Shown piece by piece: positions 52,767 to 61,034 of a DNA stretch of 64,000 nucleotides; position 1 is the first letter of the stretch; every line of letters begins with the position of its first letter. The DNA comes from Thalassolituus sp. UBA1087. GTDB lineage: Bacteria; Pseudomonadota; Gammaproteobacteria; Pseudomonadales; Oceanobacteraceae. The stretch lies in NCBI GenBank assembly GCA_002314145.1, contig DCCG01000004.1:62001-126000 (forward strand). Direction: 5' to 3'. Position numbers and translations under genes: made by a program. A model generated the notes under the pieces. It did not search any database, had not been told where the DNA came from, and saw only the letters and a list, made by a program, of their open reading frames with translations.

Positions 52767-53687
52767 TTACTCATTAGACAGAGAATAAACGTAAGTGGTC
52801 AGCAGGTGAATCTTGGCATCAGCATTGTTGCCGAGAATTTCTGCGTGTGCAGGCATATTACCATTACGACCGTTTTTCAGGGTGAAAGCGATCTGTTTAC
52901 TGGAACCGCCATACAGCCATACATCATCGGTCAGGTTAGGTGCGCCCAGCGCCTGCATGCCAGTGCCATCAGGCTTATGACAAGCTGCACAGATCTGCTG
53001 GAACTGAGGCGCAGCGGCTTCAGCCATAGCTTCATCATGCTTCAGGCCAGACAGGCTGCGAACGTACTCAACCATATTGGCCGTACCTTCTTCACCCAGA
53101 ACCGCACCCCAGGCCGGCATAGCGCCTTTACGACCCATGGTAATGGTCTGTTTGATGGTTTCCGGAGAACCGCCATACAGCCAGTCGTTATCAGTCAGGT
53201 TCGGGAAGCCCTGTGCACCTTTGGCGTTGGAGCCGTGGCAGACAGAACAGTTACTTTTGAACAGACGCTGACCAGACTGCAGAGCTTCTTCGTTGTGAAT
53301 CAGTTCAGTCACAGGGGTGGCTGAATATTCATCATACAGAGGCTGGATAGTCTCTTCGAACGCCTGAACTTCTGCTTTCCACTGGTTAGTGGACGTCCAG
53401 GTAACCTGTTCACCGTCAACTTCAACTGTCAGGAAACCTTTGAAGTTACCGAAGCCATAAACGCCCAGGTAGGCGATACCGAAAATGATGGTGCCCCAGA
53501 ACATGAATACCCACCAGCGTGGCAGCGGGTTATCGTATTCCTGAATACCGTCATAGTTGTGACCAGTCGTCTGGTCAGTTTCTTCTTTACGCATGCCACG
53601 GCTGGTGTACTGGATCAGCACACCGCAGCCGATGATGGAACCCAGTGTGATCACTGCGATCCATACTTGCCAGAAAGTACTTAACAT
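52767..53687 (-). CDS. ccoP: cbb3-type cytochrome c oxidase subunit III (CcoP)
   Basis: Di-haem cytochrome c subunit that receives electrons for CcoN. Two N-terminal membrane helices are followed by two c-type haem sites, CSVCHGSNAKG and CAACHKPDGTG, each with a downstream Met ligand candidate. The two-helix form of 306 residues is typical of gammaproteobacteria. GGAG at 53697-53700, inside the ccoQ stop region, serves as ribosome site; the gene starts two bases after ccoQ. Confidence 0.96.
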   Translation of the reverse strand: MLSTFWQVWIAVITLGSIIGCGVLIQYTSRGMRKEETDQTTGHNYDGIQEYDNPLPRWWVFMFWGTIIFGIAYLGVYGFGNFKGFLTVEVDGEQVTWTSTNQWKAEVQAFEETIQPLYDEYSATPVTELIHNEEALQSGQRLFKSNCSVCHGSNAKGAQGFPNLTDNDWLYGGSPETIKQTITMGRKGAMPAWGAVLGEEGTANMVEYVRSLSGLKHDEAMAEAAAPQFQQICAACHKPDGTGMQALGAPNLTDDVWLYGGSSKQIAFTLKNGRNGNMPAHAEILGNNADAKIHLLTTYVYSLSNE

Positions 53688-53689
53688 AA

Positions 53690-53869
53690 TTAATTACTCC
53701 GATCTTTATCGCCGTGCGATCCATTGCCGCTTTCTTCATCGCGGAATGGGATATGAGCATCGTCGTCAAAGCGCTTTTTGCGGCTGGAGCCATAGGCCCA
53801 CCAGATGATTGCCGAGAAAGCTATGAGGGCGAATACGCTGCCCAGACCGCGCACGTCGTTAATATCCAT
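53690..53869 (-). CDS. ccoQ: cbb3-type oxidase subunit CcoQ
   Basis: A 59-residue protein read directly from the sequence between ccoO and ccoP. It begins MDINDVRGLGSVFALIAF, has one membrane helix including IIWWAYGSSRKKRFDDDA and ends in a charged tail. This matches CcoQ, which stabilises the oxidase in air. The ATG lies four bases after the ccoO stop and the TAA two bases before ccoP, so the four genes form a tight operon. Confidence 0.92.
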   Translation of the reverse strand: MDINDVRGLGSVFALIAFSAIIWWAYGSSRKKRFDDDAHIPFRDEESGNGSHGDKDRSN

Positions 53870-53873
53870 GGGA

Positions 53874-54482
53874 TTACCGTTTAGTGATCACTGTGCCCAG
53901 GTGCTGTAAGTAAGCAACCAGAGCTTCGATTTCAGGCTTGCCGTCAACGGCGTCTTTAGCACCTTCGATGTCTTCGTCTGTGTAAGGTACGCCGACCATA
54001 CGCAGAGCTTCCATCTTCTTAGGTGTCAGACGACCATCAACTTTGTCTTCAAACAGCCATGGATAAGACGGCATGATGGACTCAGGTACAACGTCACGTG
54101 GGTTGTACAGGTGAGCGCGATGCCATTCGTCGGAATAACGACCGCCGAGACGGGCCAGATCCGGACCAGTACGCTTGGAACCCCACAGGAACGGGTGTTC
54201 GTAAACGCTTTCACCGGATACAGAGTAAGGTCCGTAACGTTCGGTTTCAGCACGGAAAGGACGAACCATCTGAGTGTGACATACGTGGCAACCTTCACGG
54301 ATGTAGATGTCACGGCCTTCCAGTTGCAGGGCAGTGTATGGCTCCAGGCCATCGACCGCCTCTGTGGTGTCTTCGTGGAAGAACAGAGGAACGATTTCTA
54401 CCATGCCACCCCAGCTCAGAGCGATCACAATCATGATCACCATCAGAGGCAGGCTTCTTTCAATATTATCGTGTGTAATCAT
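53874..54482 (-). CDS. ccoO: cbb3-type cytochrome c oxidase subunit II (CcoO)
   Basis: Mono-haem cytochrome c subunit with one N-terminal membrane helix (LPLMVIMIVIALSWGGMVEI) and the haem site REGCHVCHTQMVRP. The conserved segments YGPYSVSGESVYEHPFLWGS and PSYPWLF follow. The length of 202 is standard. It lies 12 bases after ccoN. Confidence 0.96.
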   Translation of the reverse strand: MITHDNIERSLPLMVIMIVIALSWGGMVEIVPLFFHEDTTEAVDGLEPYTALQLEGRDIYIREGCHVCHTQMVRPFRAETERYGPYSVSGESVYEHPFLWGSKRTGPDLARLGGRYSDEWHRAHLYNPRDVVPESIMPSYPWLFEDKVDGRLTPKKMEALRMVGVPYTDEDIEGAKDAVDGKPEIEALVAYLQHLGTVITKR

Positions 54483-54494
54483 CTTCCCGACTCC

Positions 54495-55928
54495 TTACGC
54501 CTGAGCTGCTGCAGTGCTTTGTGGTTCTGTTTTGCCTGCGCGGACAGTTTTGTACACGTTGTATGCCATCAGCAGCATACCCAGCAGGAACAGAGCACCA
54601 CCCAGTACACGGACAACATAACCAGGATGAGAGGCTTCAACAGATTCAACGAAGCTGTAAGTCAGGGTGCCGTCAGCGTTAACCGCACGCCACATCAGAC
54701 CCTGCATGATGCCGTTCACCCACATGGAAGCGATGTACAGTACGGTACCGATAGTCGCCAGCCAGAAGTGCGTGTTGATCAGCTTGATGGAGTACATCTC
54801 GCCAGGACGGCGGCTGAACAGGATAGGAATCAGGTGATACAGAGCACCGATAGATACCATAGCAACCCAGCCCAGAGCGCCGGAGTGTACGTGACCAATG
54901 GTCCAGTCAGTGTTGTGAGACAGCGCGTTAACAGTCTTGATAGACATCATCGGGCCTTCGAAGGTAGACATACCGTAGAAGGACAGAGATACCACCAGGA
55001 AACGCAGAATAGGGTCGTTACGCAGTTTGTGCCATGCACCGGACAGCGTCATCATACCGTTGATCATACCGCCCCAGGACGGAGCCAGCAGGATCAGAGA
55101 CATAACCATACCCGCAGTCTGTGCCCAGTCAGGCAGAGCAGAGTAGTGCAGGTGGTGACCACCAGCCCATACGTAGATAGAAATCAGCGCCCAGAAGTGC
55201 ACGATGGACAGACGGTAAGAGTAAACCGGACGGCCAGCCTGCTTAGGCACGAAGTAGTACATAATCCCCAGGAAGCCCGCTGTCAGGAAGAAACCTACCG
55301 CGTTATGGCCCCACCACCACTGGATCATGGCATCGATAGTGCCCGGCCAGATGGAGTAAGACTTGGTCAGAGAAACCGGTACTTCCAGGTTGTTACCAAT
55401 GTACAGGATGGCGATCATGATCATGAACGCGGCGAAGAACCAGTTGGCAACGTAGATGTGGCTTTCCTTACGGATAGCAATGGTACCCAGGTAGTTCACA
55501 ACATAGGCAACCCAGACCAGAGCAACCAGAATATCCAGTGGCCATTCCAGTTCAGCGTATTCTTTCGCAGAGGTCAGACCCAGAGGCAGCGTGATCGCAG
55601 CTCCGAGAATGATCACCTGCCAGCCCCAGAAGGTGAAGCTTGCCAGGGTGTCTGAGAACAGACGCGTGCGACAGGTACGCTGCACAATGTAGTAAGAAGT
55701 GGCGAACAGTGCGCAGCCACCGAAGGCATAAATAACCGCGTTGGTGTGCAACGGACGCAGACGCCCGAACGACAGCCATGGCAGGTCAAAGTTTAAAGCA
55801 GGCCATGCCAGCTGAGCAGCGATTAAAACACCGACTGCCATGCCAACAATGCCCCAAACAACAGTCATGATGGCAAATTGTCTTACCACCTTGTAGTTGT
55901 ACTCGGGATGGTCAAATGCTGTGCTCAT
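54495..55928 (-). CDS. ccoN: cbb3-type cytochrome c oxidase subunit I (CcoN)
   Basis: Catalytic subunit with 12 membrane helices holding haem b, haem b3 and CuB; it reduces oxygen to water at low oxygen tension. Histidine ligands lie in RPLHTNAVIYAFGG, WWWGHNAVGFFLTAG and TIGHVHSGALGW. ATG 55928 (MSTAFDHPEYNYK) is chosen, giving 477 residues; the longer frame to 56006 adds non-family sequence. Transcription is predicted to start near 56168 under Fnr control, leaving a leader of about 240 bases. Confidence 0.96.
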   Translation of the reverse strand: MSTAFDHPEYNYKVVRQFAIMTVVWGIVGMAVGVLIAAQLAWPALNFDLPWLSFGRLRPLHTNAVIYAFGGCALFATSYYIVQRTCRTRLFSDTLASFTFWGWQVIILGAAITLPLGLTSAKEYAELEWPLDILVALVWVAYVVNYLGTIAIRKESHIYVANWFFAAFMIMIAILYIGNNLEVPVSLTKSYSIWPGTIDAMIQWWWGHNAVGFFLTAGFLGIMYYFVPKQAGRPVYSYRLSIVHFWALISIYVWAGGHHLHYSALPDWAQTAGMVMSLILLAPSWGGMINGMMTLSGAWHKLRNDPILRFLVVSLSFYGMSTFEGPMMSIKTVNALSHNTDWTIGHVHSGALGWVAMVSIGALYHLIPILFSRRPGEMYSIKLINTHFWLATIGTVLYIASMWVNGIMQGLMWRAVNADGTLTYSFVESVEASHPGYVVRVLGGALFLLGMLLMAYNVYKTVRAGKTEPQSTAAAQA

Positions 55929-55983
55929 GATCAGATTCCATTTAACAGCGGGATTGAGGGTTAAAAAAATCGGCGCAATTATG

Positions 55984-56014
55984 GTGTCTGGTAGTGCTAT
56001 TTGCAATCAGACAC
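55984..56014 (-). promoter_or_regulatory. Hairpin in the ccoN leader (proximal)
   Basis: A perfect 7-bp inverted repeat GTGTCTG / CAGACAC with a 17-base loop lies 56-86 bases upstream of the ccoN start codon, inside the predicted 5' untranslated region. Function unknown. Confidence 0.4.
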
Positions 56015-56025
56015 ACGAAAAACAC

Positions 56026-56060
56026 CTGATTTTACAGCAGGTTAACCTGCTTATTATCAG
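56026..56060 (-). promoter_or_regulatory. Extended palindrome in the ccoN leader (distal)
   Basis: A perfect 16-bp palindrome AGCAGGTTAACCTGCT (56036-56051) is flanked by CTGAT and ATCAG arms. It could be a protein-binding operator or a structured leader element. Confidence 0.5.
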
Positions 56061-56175
56061 ATTATGGGGTCTTAATGAGAACATCTCTCAATACGGCCTG
56101 GTCAGGACCCTCAGATTCCCATAATCTTCGCGCAGCCAGAACTAACCACAGTTAATCCTTTTAGCGTTCTGACAA

Positions 56176-56216
56176 ATCATAAGGAAACAGCGCCGGTTAA
56201 CCTTGATATAGCGCAA
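56176..56216 (-). promoter_or_regulatory. Fnr/Anr box and -10 element of the ccoNOQP promoter
   Basis: On the minus strand the site reads TTGCG-CTAT-ATCAA (56203-56216), with a perfect promoter-proximal half-site. A -10 TATGAT at 56176-56181 places the start near 56168-56169, so the site centres at about -41.5, the class II position. cbb3 oxidase operons are classic Fnr/Anr targets. Confidence 0.7.
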
Positions 56217-56292
56217 GATGGATAAAATACGGGAAACACTATTTCAATCGTAGCCAAAAACTGTGCAATTTCAGTCAATAAGAGCGGGATGC

Positions 56293-56931
56293 ATGAATAA
56301 AAAATACACACAAAACGGGCCAGACAGCGGCCCTCTTTTTATCTTTGCCCATGGCGCAGGTGCACCTGCCGACAGTGAATTTATGACCACCATGGCCGAG
56401 TTGCTGGCACAGCGTGGCATCTGCGTAGTGCGGTTTAATTTCCCCTACATGGAAATGAACAAAAACGACGGAAAACGGCGCCCGCCCAACCGTCTGCCGG
56501 CCTTGCTGGATGACTATCAGGCGCTGGTCAATCTGCTGGGGCGGCCCTGTGTGGTGGGCGGTAAATCCATGGGCGGGCGCGTGGCCTCTGTATTCATGCA
56601 AAGGGCTGATGCAGACGCCGGATCGCCCTTCATCAAAGGCTGTGCCTGTCTCGGGTATCCGTTTCACCCGCCGGGTAAGCCGGAAAATCTGCGCACAGAG
56701 CATCTGCAACAGCTGAAGCATCCGCTTCTCATCGCTCAGGGCACCCGTGATGCGCTTGGGTCGCAGGAGGAGGTAAAGGGTTACTCACTGGATAGCGCCA
56801 TTGAATTTCTGTGGCTGGAAGACGGTAATCACGATTTAAAACCCAGAGTGAAATCCGGTTTTACTCAGGCGCAGCATCTGCAGACCACCGCCGATGCCGT
56901 GGCAGAGTTTATTCATCGTTGCCTTGCATAG
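56293..56931 (+). CDS. Alpha/beta hydrolase (KANL3/Tex30-like)
   Basis: Serine hydrolase fold: oxyanion segment FIFAHGAGAPADSEFM, nucleophile elbow GGKSMGGRVAS, a loop with GTRDALG (Asp) and DGNHDLKPR (His). This motif set fits the small KANL3/Tex30-type hydrolases found widely in bacteria. The substrate is unknown. Start 56293 (MNKKYTQNG) is an ATG after a GAGCGGGA stretch; a longer frame from 56263 adds ten residues. It is divergent from ccoN with 364 bases between, which hold the ccoN promoter and leader. Confidence 0.85.
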   Translation: MNKKYTQNGPDSGPLFIFAHGAGAPADSEFMTTMAELLAQRGICVVRFNFPYMEMNKNDGKRRPPNRLPALLDDYQALVNLLGRPCVVGGKSMGGRVASVFMQRADADAGSPFIKGCACLGYPFHPPGKPENLRTEHLQQLKHPLLIAQGTRDALGSQEEVKGYSLDSAIEFLWLEDGNHDLKPRVKSGFTQAQHLQTTADAVAEFIHRCLA

Positions 56932-56987
56932 CAGGGATGGCCTGAAAATCAGAGTTAACAGCAGGAGTGATACAGAATAAAAGCCAT

Positions 56988-57011
56988 AAAAACCTCATGG
57001 CTTTTATGGCT
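56988..57011 (+). terminator. Possible terminator after the hydrolase gene
   Basis: Stem AAAAGCCAT / ATGGCTTTT with a nine-base loop; the T run is only four. Weak but the best candidate in the 258 bases between the hydrolase and the ABM gene, where nothing else was recognised. Confidence 0.45.
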
Positions 57012-57189
57012 GGTTCCGGTTATCCGGCGAAGGTCAGCGCTGTTAATGCGTTTGCAAAGCAGGGGCAAAAACAGAGCGTACTCTTAATACGCTCGCCATC
57101 ATTAACTCTGAATTAGTTCTGAAAACACCTGCCGCGCGGCAATATGCTCAGGCGGCAGGGCGGATGCTCCGGCAGGAAAGAATAAAGCT

Positions 57190-57471
57190 TCAGGCGGTCA
57201 GAATAGTGATTTTTTCTTCACCCATCAGAATGGGTTTAATGGCTGCCAGCAGAGCCGCACGTTGTTCTGTGTGTTTCCACATATCCCAGGCGGCTTCGTC
57301 CTGCCAGTTTGTAATAATCACCCGGTGCAGGCTGTTTTTTGCATCTTTGTAATTAACGCCGGAAGTATACCCGGGGGCTTCCACCATAGTACGCAGCATA
57401 TTTTTCATGATCTGCTCGTAGGTTGATTCCATCCCTTCGGCGATATGCCGCTCAATAATAACTTTGATCAT
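57190..57471 (-). CDS. Antibiotic biosynthesis monooxygenase (ABM) domain protein
   Basis: A 93-residue ferredoxin-like ABM-fold protein: IKVIIERHIAEGMESTYE at the N terminus and ITNWQDEAAWDMWKHTEQR in the middle. ABM proteins include small monooxygenases and the haem-degrading IsdG group. Its Trp and His are suggestive, but the IsdG triad cannot be confirmed by eye. It is divergent from the TonB-dependent receptor across a region with Fur boxes, so an iron-linked role is possible. Confidence 0.8.
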   Translation of the reverse strand: MIKVIIERHIAEGMESTYEQIMKNMLRTMVEAPGYTSGVNYKDAKNSLHRVIITNWQDEAAWDMWKHTEQRAALLAAIKPILMGEEKITILTA

Positions 57472-57624
57472 GCGGGTTCCTTATTTTCTGTCTTTCTTAA
57501 TGGGTAGGGCAGTGTTTTTTTATACCTGCCTGTGGGGGGCGGATGCAACCGGATTACGCACGAGTCCCGGGTTGTGTCAATCTGCAGAAATGTAAAGTTG
57601 CAGAAAAGTATTGTTCCATGAATT

Positions 57625-57649
57625 CTTAATGCTAATTATTATCAATAAG
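57625..57649 (+). promoter_or_regulatory. Overlapping Fur boxes upstream of the TonB-dependent receptor
   Basis: CTTAATGCTAATTATTATC (57625-57643) matches 15 of 19 positions of the Fur consensus, and a second site offset by six bases (57631-57649) matches 13. Such six-base overlaps are typical of Fur. The region lies between the divergent ABM and receptor genes and could control both. Confidence 0.75.
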
Positions 57650-57748
57650 ATTCTTCGGTGATAGCATCTCCCACCATTCCGGGCACAGGTTCCTCTGCGC
57701 CCCACCCGATTTTAATTATCAGGATATTAATCAGGACACAGGTGGGTT

Positions 57749-59812
57749 ATGAAAAAACAATCTCTTCCGGCATTTATAAAAGCGGTGCTGCCATTAAGTA
57801 TCGTATTGGCAGGCCAGGCAGCGGCCGCCGAAGACAGCTCAGTGGATCTGGGCAAAACCGTGGTGACGGCATCCGGTTTTGAGCAGAATATTATTGATGC
57901 CCCGGCCAGTATCAGTGTGATCAGCGCGGAAGAGCTGAATAAAAAATCATATACCAACGTGATGGATGCGGTACGCAATATTCCCGGCGTATACGTGACC
58001 GGCGGCGGTGACTCGCAGGAAATCAGTATCCGCGGTATGACCGGCAGTTACACCCTGTATATGATCGACGGTAAACCGTTATCTGCCGGCCGCAACGTGA
58101 ACACCAATGGTACGGCCTCCGGTACCCAGGACCTGGCACTGCCGCCGTTATCGGCGATTGAGCGTGTGGAAATTATCCGCGGGCCGATGTCTTCTCTGTA
58201 TGGTGCTGATGCCATGGGTGGTGTGGTGAACATCATTACCAAAGATGCCGGTGATGAATGGCGCGGCCAGATTGGTCTGGAATACATCGATTCCATGAGC
58301 AAACTGATGAGCGATGGCATGCGCGCGAATGTTTACACCAGTGGTGCGCTGGTGCCCGGACTGCTGACCGCCAATGTTAACGGCAGCTGGGTTTATGACG
58401 ACGAATCCGGATTCGAAGGCGGCAGTAAATCTTCCGGCAGCCGTCCACAGAGCACGCGCCGTAAAATCGCCGGTGGTCTGAACCTGACGCCGATGGCGAA
58501 TAACGAATTCAGCGCGACCTTTGATGTCTCGGAATATAACAGTACCAGCACACCCGGCGTCAGTATTGCTGCGGATGAAGATCCGGCTGAGTCTGAATAC
58601 CGCAAAGACGTCTTCACTCTGGAGCACACCTTCCAGAACGCCAATGGCACCCGGGTAAGAACCTATCTGCAGCAGGATATCTCCGACAACACCGCGGCCA
58701 GTGCCACCAAACGGGAAACCGTTTACACCCTGGAAAGCAACGTCGTGCAGAGCATGGGGATGAATGTCATCAGCTATGGCGGCCGCTATCGTCAGGAAGA
58801 ACTGACGGATGAAACCAATGGCCTGTATACCTCGGGGGTGGTCGGCGCTGAAACCGACATGGACCGCTGGCTGGCAGAAGCGTATGTCGAAGCCGACTGG
58901 GCGTTAAATAACGATCTGAGCGTCACCACCGGCCTGCGTTACAACGATGATGAGCTGTTTGGTGGTCATCTGACCCCGCGCGTGTATGCGGTGTATCACA
59001 TGACGGATACCGTGACTTTCAAGGGCGGTGTTTCCACCGGCTATAAACAGCCAACCCTGACCGATGCCACCGAAGGCTTTGGCCGCGCGACCGGTGGGCG
59101 CAACAGAGTCCGCAGTGACCTGCCTAATGCTCTGATTATCGGTAATGAGGATCTCGATCCGGAAACCAGCACCAGCTATGAAGTCGGCATGGTGTTTAAT
59201 TCCATGGTTGCCGACTTTACCACCAGCGTGATGCTGTTCCAGACCGATTACAAAGACAAAATCGCAGAAGACCGTTACTGCGACACCAGCGATGAGCCCG
59301 GTTTTGACTCCGATGATGCCTCCACCTGGACCTGTACCTTTGGCAGCAATGTGTACCGCTTCCTGAGTACCAAAAAGAACATCGACGAAGCACAGCTGCG
59401 CGGTGTGGAAATCACCCTGGATTACGGTATCACCCAGAGCCTCAGCATGGATGCCAGCTACACCTACACCGAATCTGAACAGAAATCCGGTGAGTTTAAA
59501 GGCGACCCGCTGAACAAAAATCCGAAAAATATGGCCAACGTCAGCTTCGACTGGCAAACCACCGATCGTCTCGGCCTGTGGCTGCAGGGTAACTACCGTG
59601 GCGAAGCCAGCGAATACCTGGGGCGCAACAGCATGTCTGACGCCACACCGGGCTATGGTTTTGTGGATACCGGTCTGAACTTTAAGCTCAAGCCGGATAC
59701 CACGGTCAAAGCCGGCGTATACAACGTGCTGAACCGGGAAGTCACCAACGACGATTACGGTGTGGTACTGGATGGCCGCCGTCTGAATGTCGGATTAACC
59801 GTCGATTTCTGA
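57749..59812 (+). CDS. TonB-dependent outer membrane receptor (FepA/CirA-like)
   Basis: Outer-membrane ferric-siderophore receptor of 687 residues. Signal peptide with cleavage near AGQAAAA, a TonB box around GKTVVTASGFEQN, an N-terminal plug domain (DAPASISVISAEEL, VEIIRGPMSSLYGADAMGG, VVNIITK) and a 22-stranded barrel ending in LNVGLTVDF with terminal Phe. The plug wording and the two Cys in an extracellular loop resemble catecholate receptors such as FepA and CirA; the actual siderophore is unknown. Fur control is predicted. Confidence 0.92.
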   Translation: MKKQSLPAFIKAVLPLSIVLAGQAAAAEDSSVDLGKTVVTASGFEQNIIDAPASISVISAEELNKKSYTNVMDAVRNIPGVYVTGGGDSQEISIRGMTGSYTLYMIDGKPLSAGRNVNTNGTASGTQDLALPPLSAIERVEIIRGPMSSLYGADAMGGVVNIITKDAGDEWRGQIGLEYIDSMSKLMSDGMRANVYTSGALVPGLLTANVNGSWVYDDESGFEGGSKSSGSRPQSTRRKIAGGLNLTPMANNEFSATFDVSEYNSTSTPGVSIAADEDPAESEYRKDVFTLEHTFQNANGTRVRTYLQQDISDNTAASATKRETVYTLESNVVQSMGMNVISYGGRYRQEELTDETNGLYTSGVVGAETDMDRWLAEAYVEADWALNNDLSVTTGLRYNDDELFGGHLTPRVYAVYHMTDTVTFKGGVSTGYKQPTLTDATEGFGRATGGRNRVRSDLPNALIIGNEDLDPETSTSYEVGMVFNSMVADFTTSVMLFQTDYKDKIAEDRYCDTSDEPGFDSDDASTWTCTFGSNVYRFLSTKKNIDEAQLRGVEITLDYGITQSLSMDASYTYTESEQKSGEFKGDPLNKNPKNMANVSFDWQTTDRLGLWLQGNYRGEASEYLGRNSMSDATPGYGFVDTGLNFKLKPDTTVKAGVYNVLNREVTNDDYGVVLDGRRLNVGLTVDF

Positions 59813-59827
59813 CATTTCCCTACGATT

Positions 59828-59847
59828 CCCGGGTTTAAAAACCCGGG
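59828..59847 (+). terminator. Inverted repeat after the receptor gene
   Basis: CCCGGGTTT / AACCCGGG hairpin 15 bases past the receptor stop, without a T run. It may attenuate transcription into the following genes or stabilise the receptor mRNA. Confidence 0.4.
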
Positions 59848-59874
59848 CAATCTCCTTATGATGCCGTTGTTAAC

Positions 59875-59893
59875 TCAAATAGGAATCATTATC
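59875..59893 (+). promoter_or_regulatory. Second Fur box, upstream of the PepSY gene
   Basis: The right ten positions AATCATTATC match the Fur consensus exactly; 13 of 19 match overall. It overlaps the AGGAA ribosome site of the PepSY gene, so the downstream genes may have their own iron-regulated promoter. Confidence 0.6.
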
Positions 59894-59895
59894 TT

Positions 59896-60492
59896 TTGAT
59901 CGCGAGGATTATTCCCGGCACAGTGCGCCAGTGGCACTGGATCAGCTCAGCAGTATGTCTGGTCGGCATGCTGCTGTTTGCGTTTACCGGTATCACCCTC
60001 AATCATGCCGCCGATATTGAAGCCAGTCCACAGGTGCAAACGACAGAAGCTGAGCTCAGTGAAGGCCTGCTGGCCACACTGGCACAGCGGGATGAGGGTC
60101 CTCTGCCGTTGGCCGTCAGGCGCTGGCTGCAGGCCGAATATGGCATTGCCACCCCGGCGGCGGATGCCGAATGGGATGAGATGGAAGTGTATCTGGCCAT
60201 GCCCAAACCCGGTGGTGACGCCTGGCTCAGCATTGACCGTGAGTCCGGTGAACTGATTTATGAAAATACCACCCGGGGGGCCATTTCATTTCTCAATGAT
60301 CTGCACAAAGGGCGCAATACCGGGACGGCCTGGGCATGGTTTATCGATGTTTTTTCTGTGCTCTGTATTGTGTTCTCGCTCAGCGGTCTGTGGTTGCTGT
60401 TCCGCTACAGTCAGCAGCGGCCGGGCACCTGGCCGGTAGTCGCACTGGGCGTACTGATTCCGTTACTTATTATTATCCTGACACTTCATTAA
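59896..60492 (+). CDS. PepSY-associated membrane protein
   Basis: A 198-residue inner-membrane protein with N-terminal helix (WISSAVCLVGMLLFAFTGITLNHAAD in part), a periplasmic PepSY-like domain and two C-terminal helices. The GITLNHA segment after the first helix is the PepSY-TM signature. Relatives occur in iron-reduction and siderophore loci. It starts at TTG 59896 with AGGAA ten bases upstream. It heads a tight operon (gaps 10, 10 and an overlap) with DUF2271, DUF4198 and flavoprotein genes. Confidence 0.82.
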   Translation: MIARIIPGTVRQWHWISSAVCLVGMLLFAFTGITLNHAADIEASPQVQTTEAELSEGLLATLAQRDEGPLPLAVRRWLQAEYGIATPAADAEWDEMEVYLAMPKPGGDAWLSIDRESGELIYENTTRGAISFLNDLHKGRNTGTAWAWFIDVFSVLCIVFSLSGLWLLFRYSQQRPGTWPVVALGVLIPLLIIILTLH

Positions 60493-60502
60493 TGGAGATT
60501 GT

Positions 60503-61024
60503 ATGAAGTTATTAACCCGTTCTCTGTTGCCGCTGATGGCTGGTATGGCTGCGTTGTCTGTACAGGCTGCCGAACTGGATATTTCTGTAGAAATTCCGGC
60601 CATGTCAGTGGCGGAATACCATAATCCCTACGTCGCCATCTGGCTGGAAAATAACGCCAGCAAAGACGTCACCAATCTCGCCGTCTGGTACGACACAGAA
60701 ATGCGCAACAAAAAAGGCGAAAAATGGCTCAAGGATATGCGTCAGTGGTGGCGTCGCAGTGGCCGCAGTCTGGACATGCCGGTGGATGGCGTCAGTGCTG
60801 CCACCCAGGGCCCGGGTAAATACGATCTGAGTTTTACTGTCGGAGAACAACAGCTGCAGAGTATCGCCGCCGGTGATTACCGCCTGCGTGTTGAAGCCGC
60901 GCGCGAAGTGGGTGGCCGTGAATTGCTGAATATTCCGTTCAGCTGGCCGGCAGAAAAAGCACAGACATTAAAAGCCCGGGGCGATTCGGAATTGGGCGAA
61001 ATTGTACTGACGATCAAACCTTAA
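60503..61024 (+). CDS. DUF2271 family periplasmic protein
   Basis: Signal peptide (cleavage near SVQA-AELD), then an immunoglobulin-like DUF2271 domain: YVAIWLENNASKDVTNLAVW, EKWLKDMRQWWRRSGRS and PFSWPAEKAQTL. DUF2271 proteins accompany PepSY proteins in iron loci; function unknown. The 173-residue length is typical. It is ten bases from the PepSY gene and ten from the DUF4198 gene. Confidence 0.84.
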   Translation: MKLLTRSLLPLMAGMAALSVQAAELDISVEIPAMSVAEYHNPYVAIWLENNASKDVTNLAVWYDTEMRNKKGEKWLKDMRQWWRRSGRSLDMPVDGVSAATQGPGKYDLSFTVGEQQLQSIAAGDYRLRVEAAREVGGRELLNIPFSWPAEKAQTLKARGDSELGEIVLTIKP

Positions 61025-61034
61025 GGAGAACACA

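Noticed and set aside
54111..55655. 514-codon open frame on the plus strand opposite ccoN and ccoO
   Set aside because: It is the mirror of highly conserved oxidase genes; its His, Gln and Arg rich translation has no domain-like pattern.
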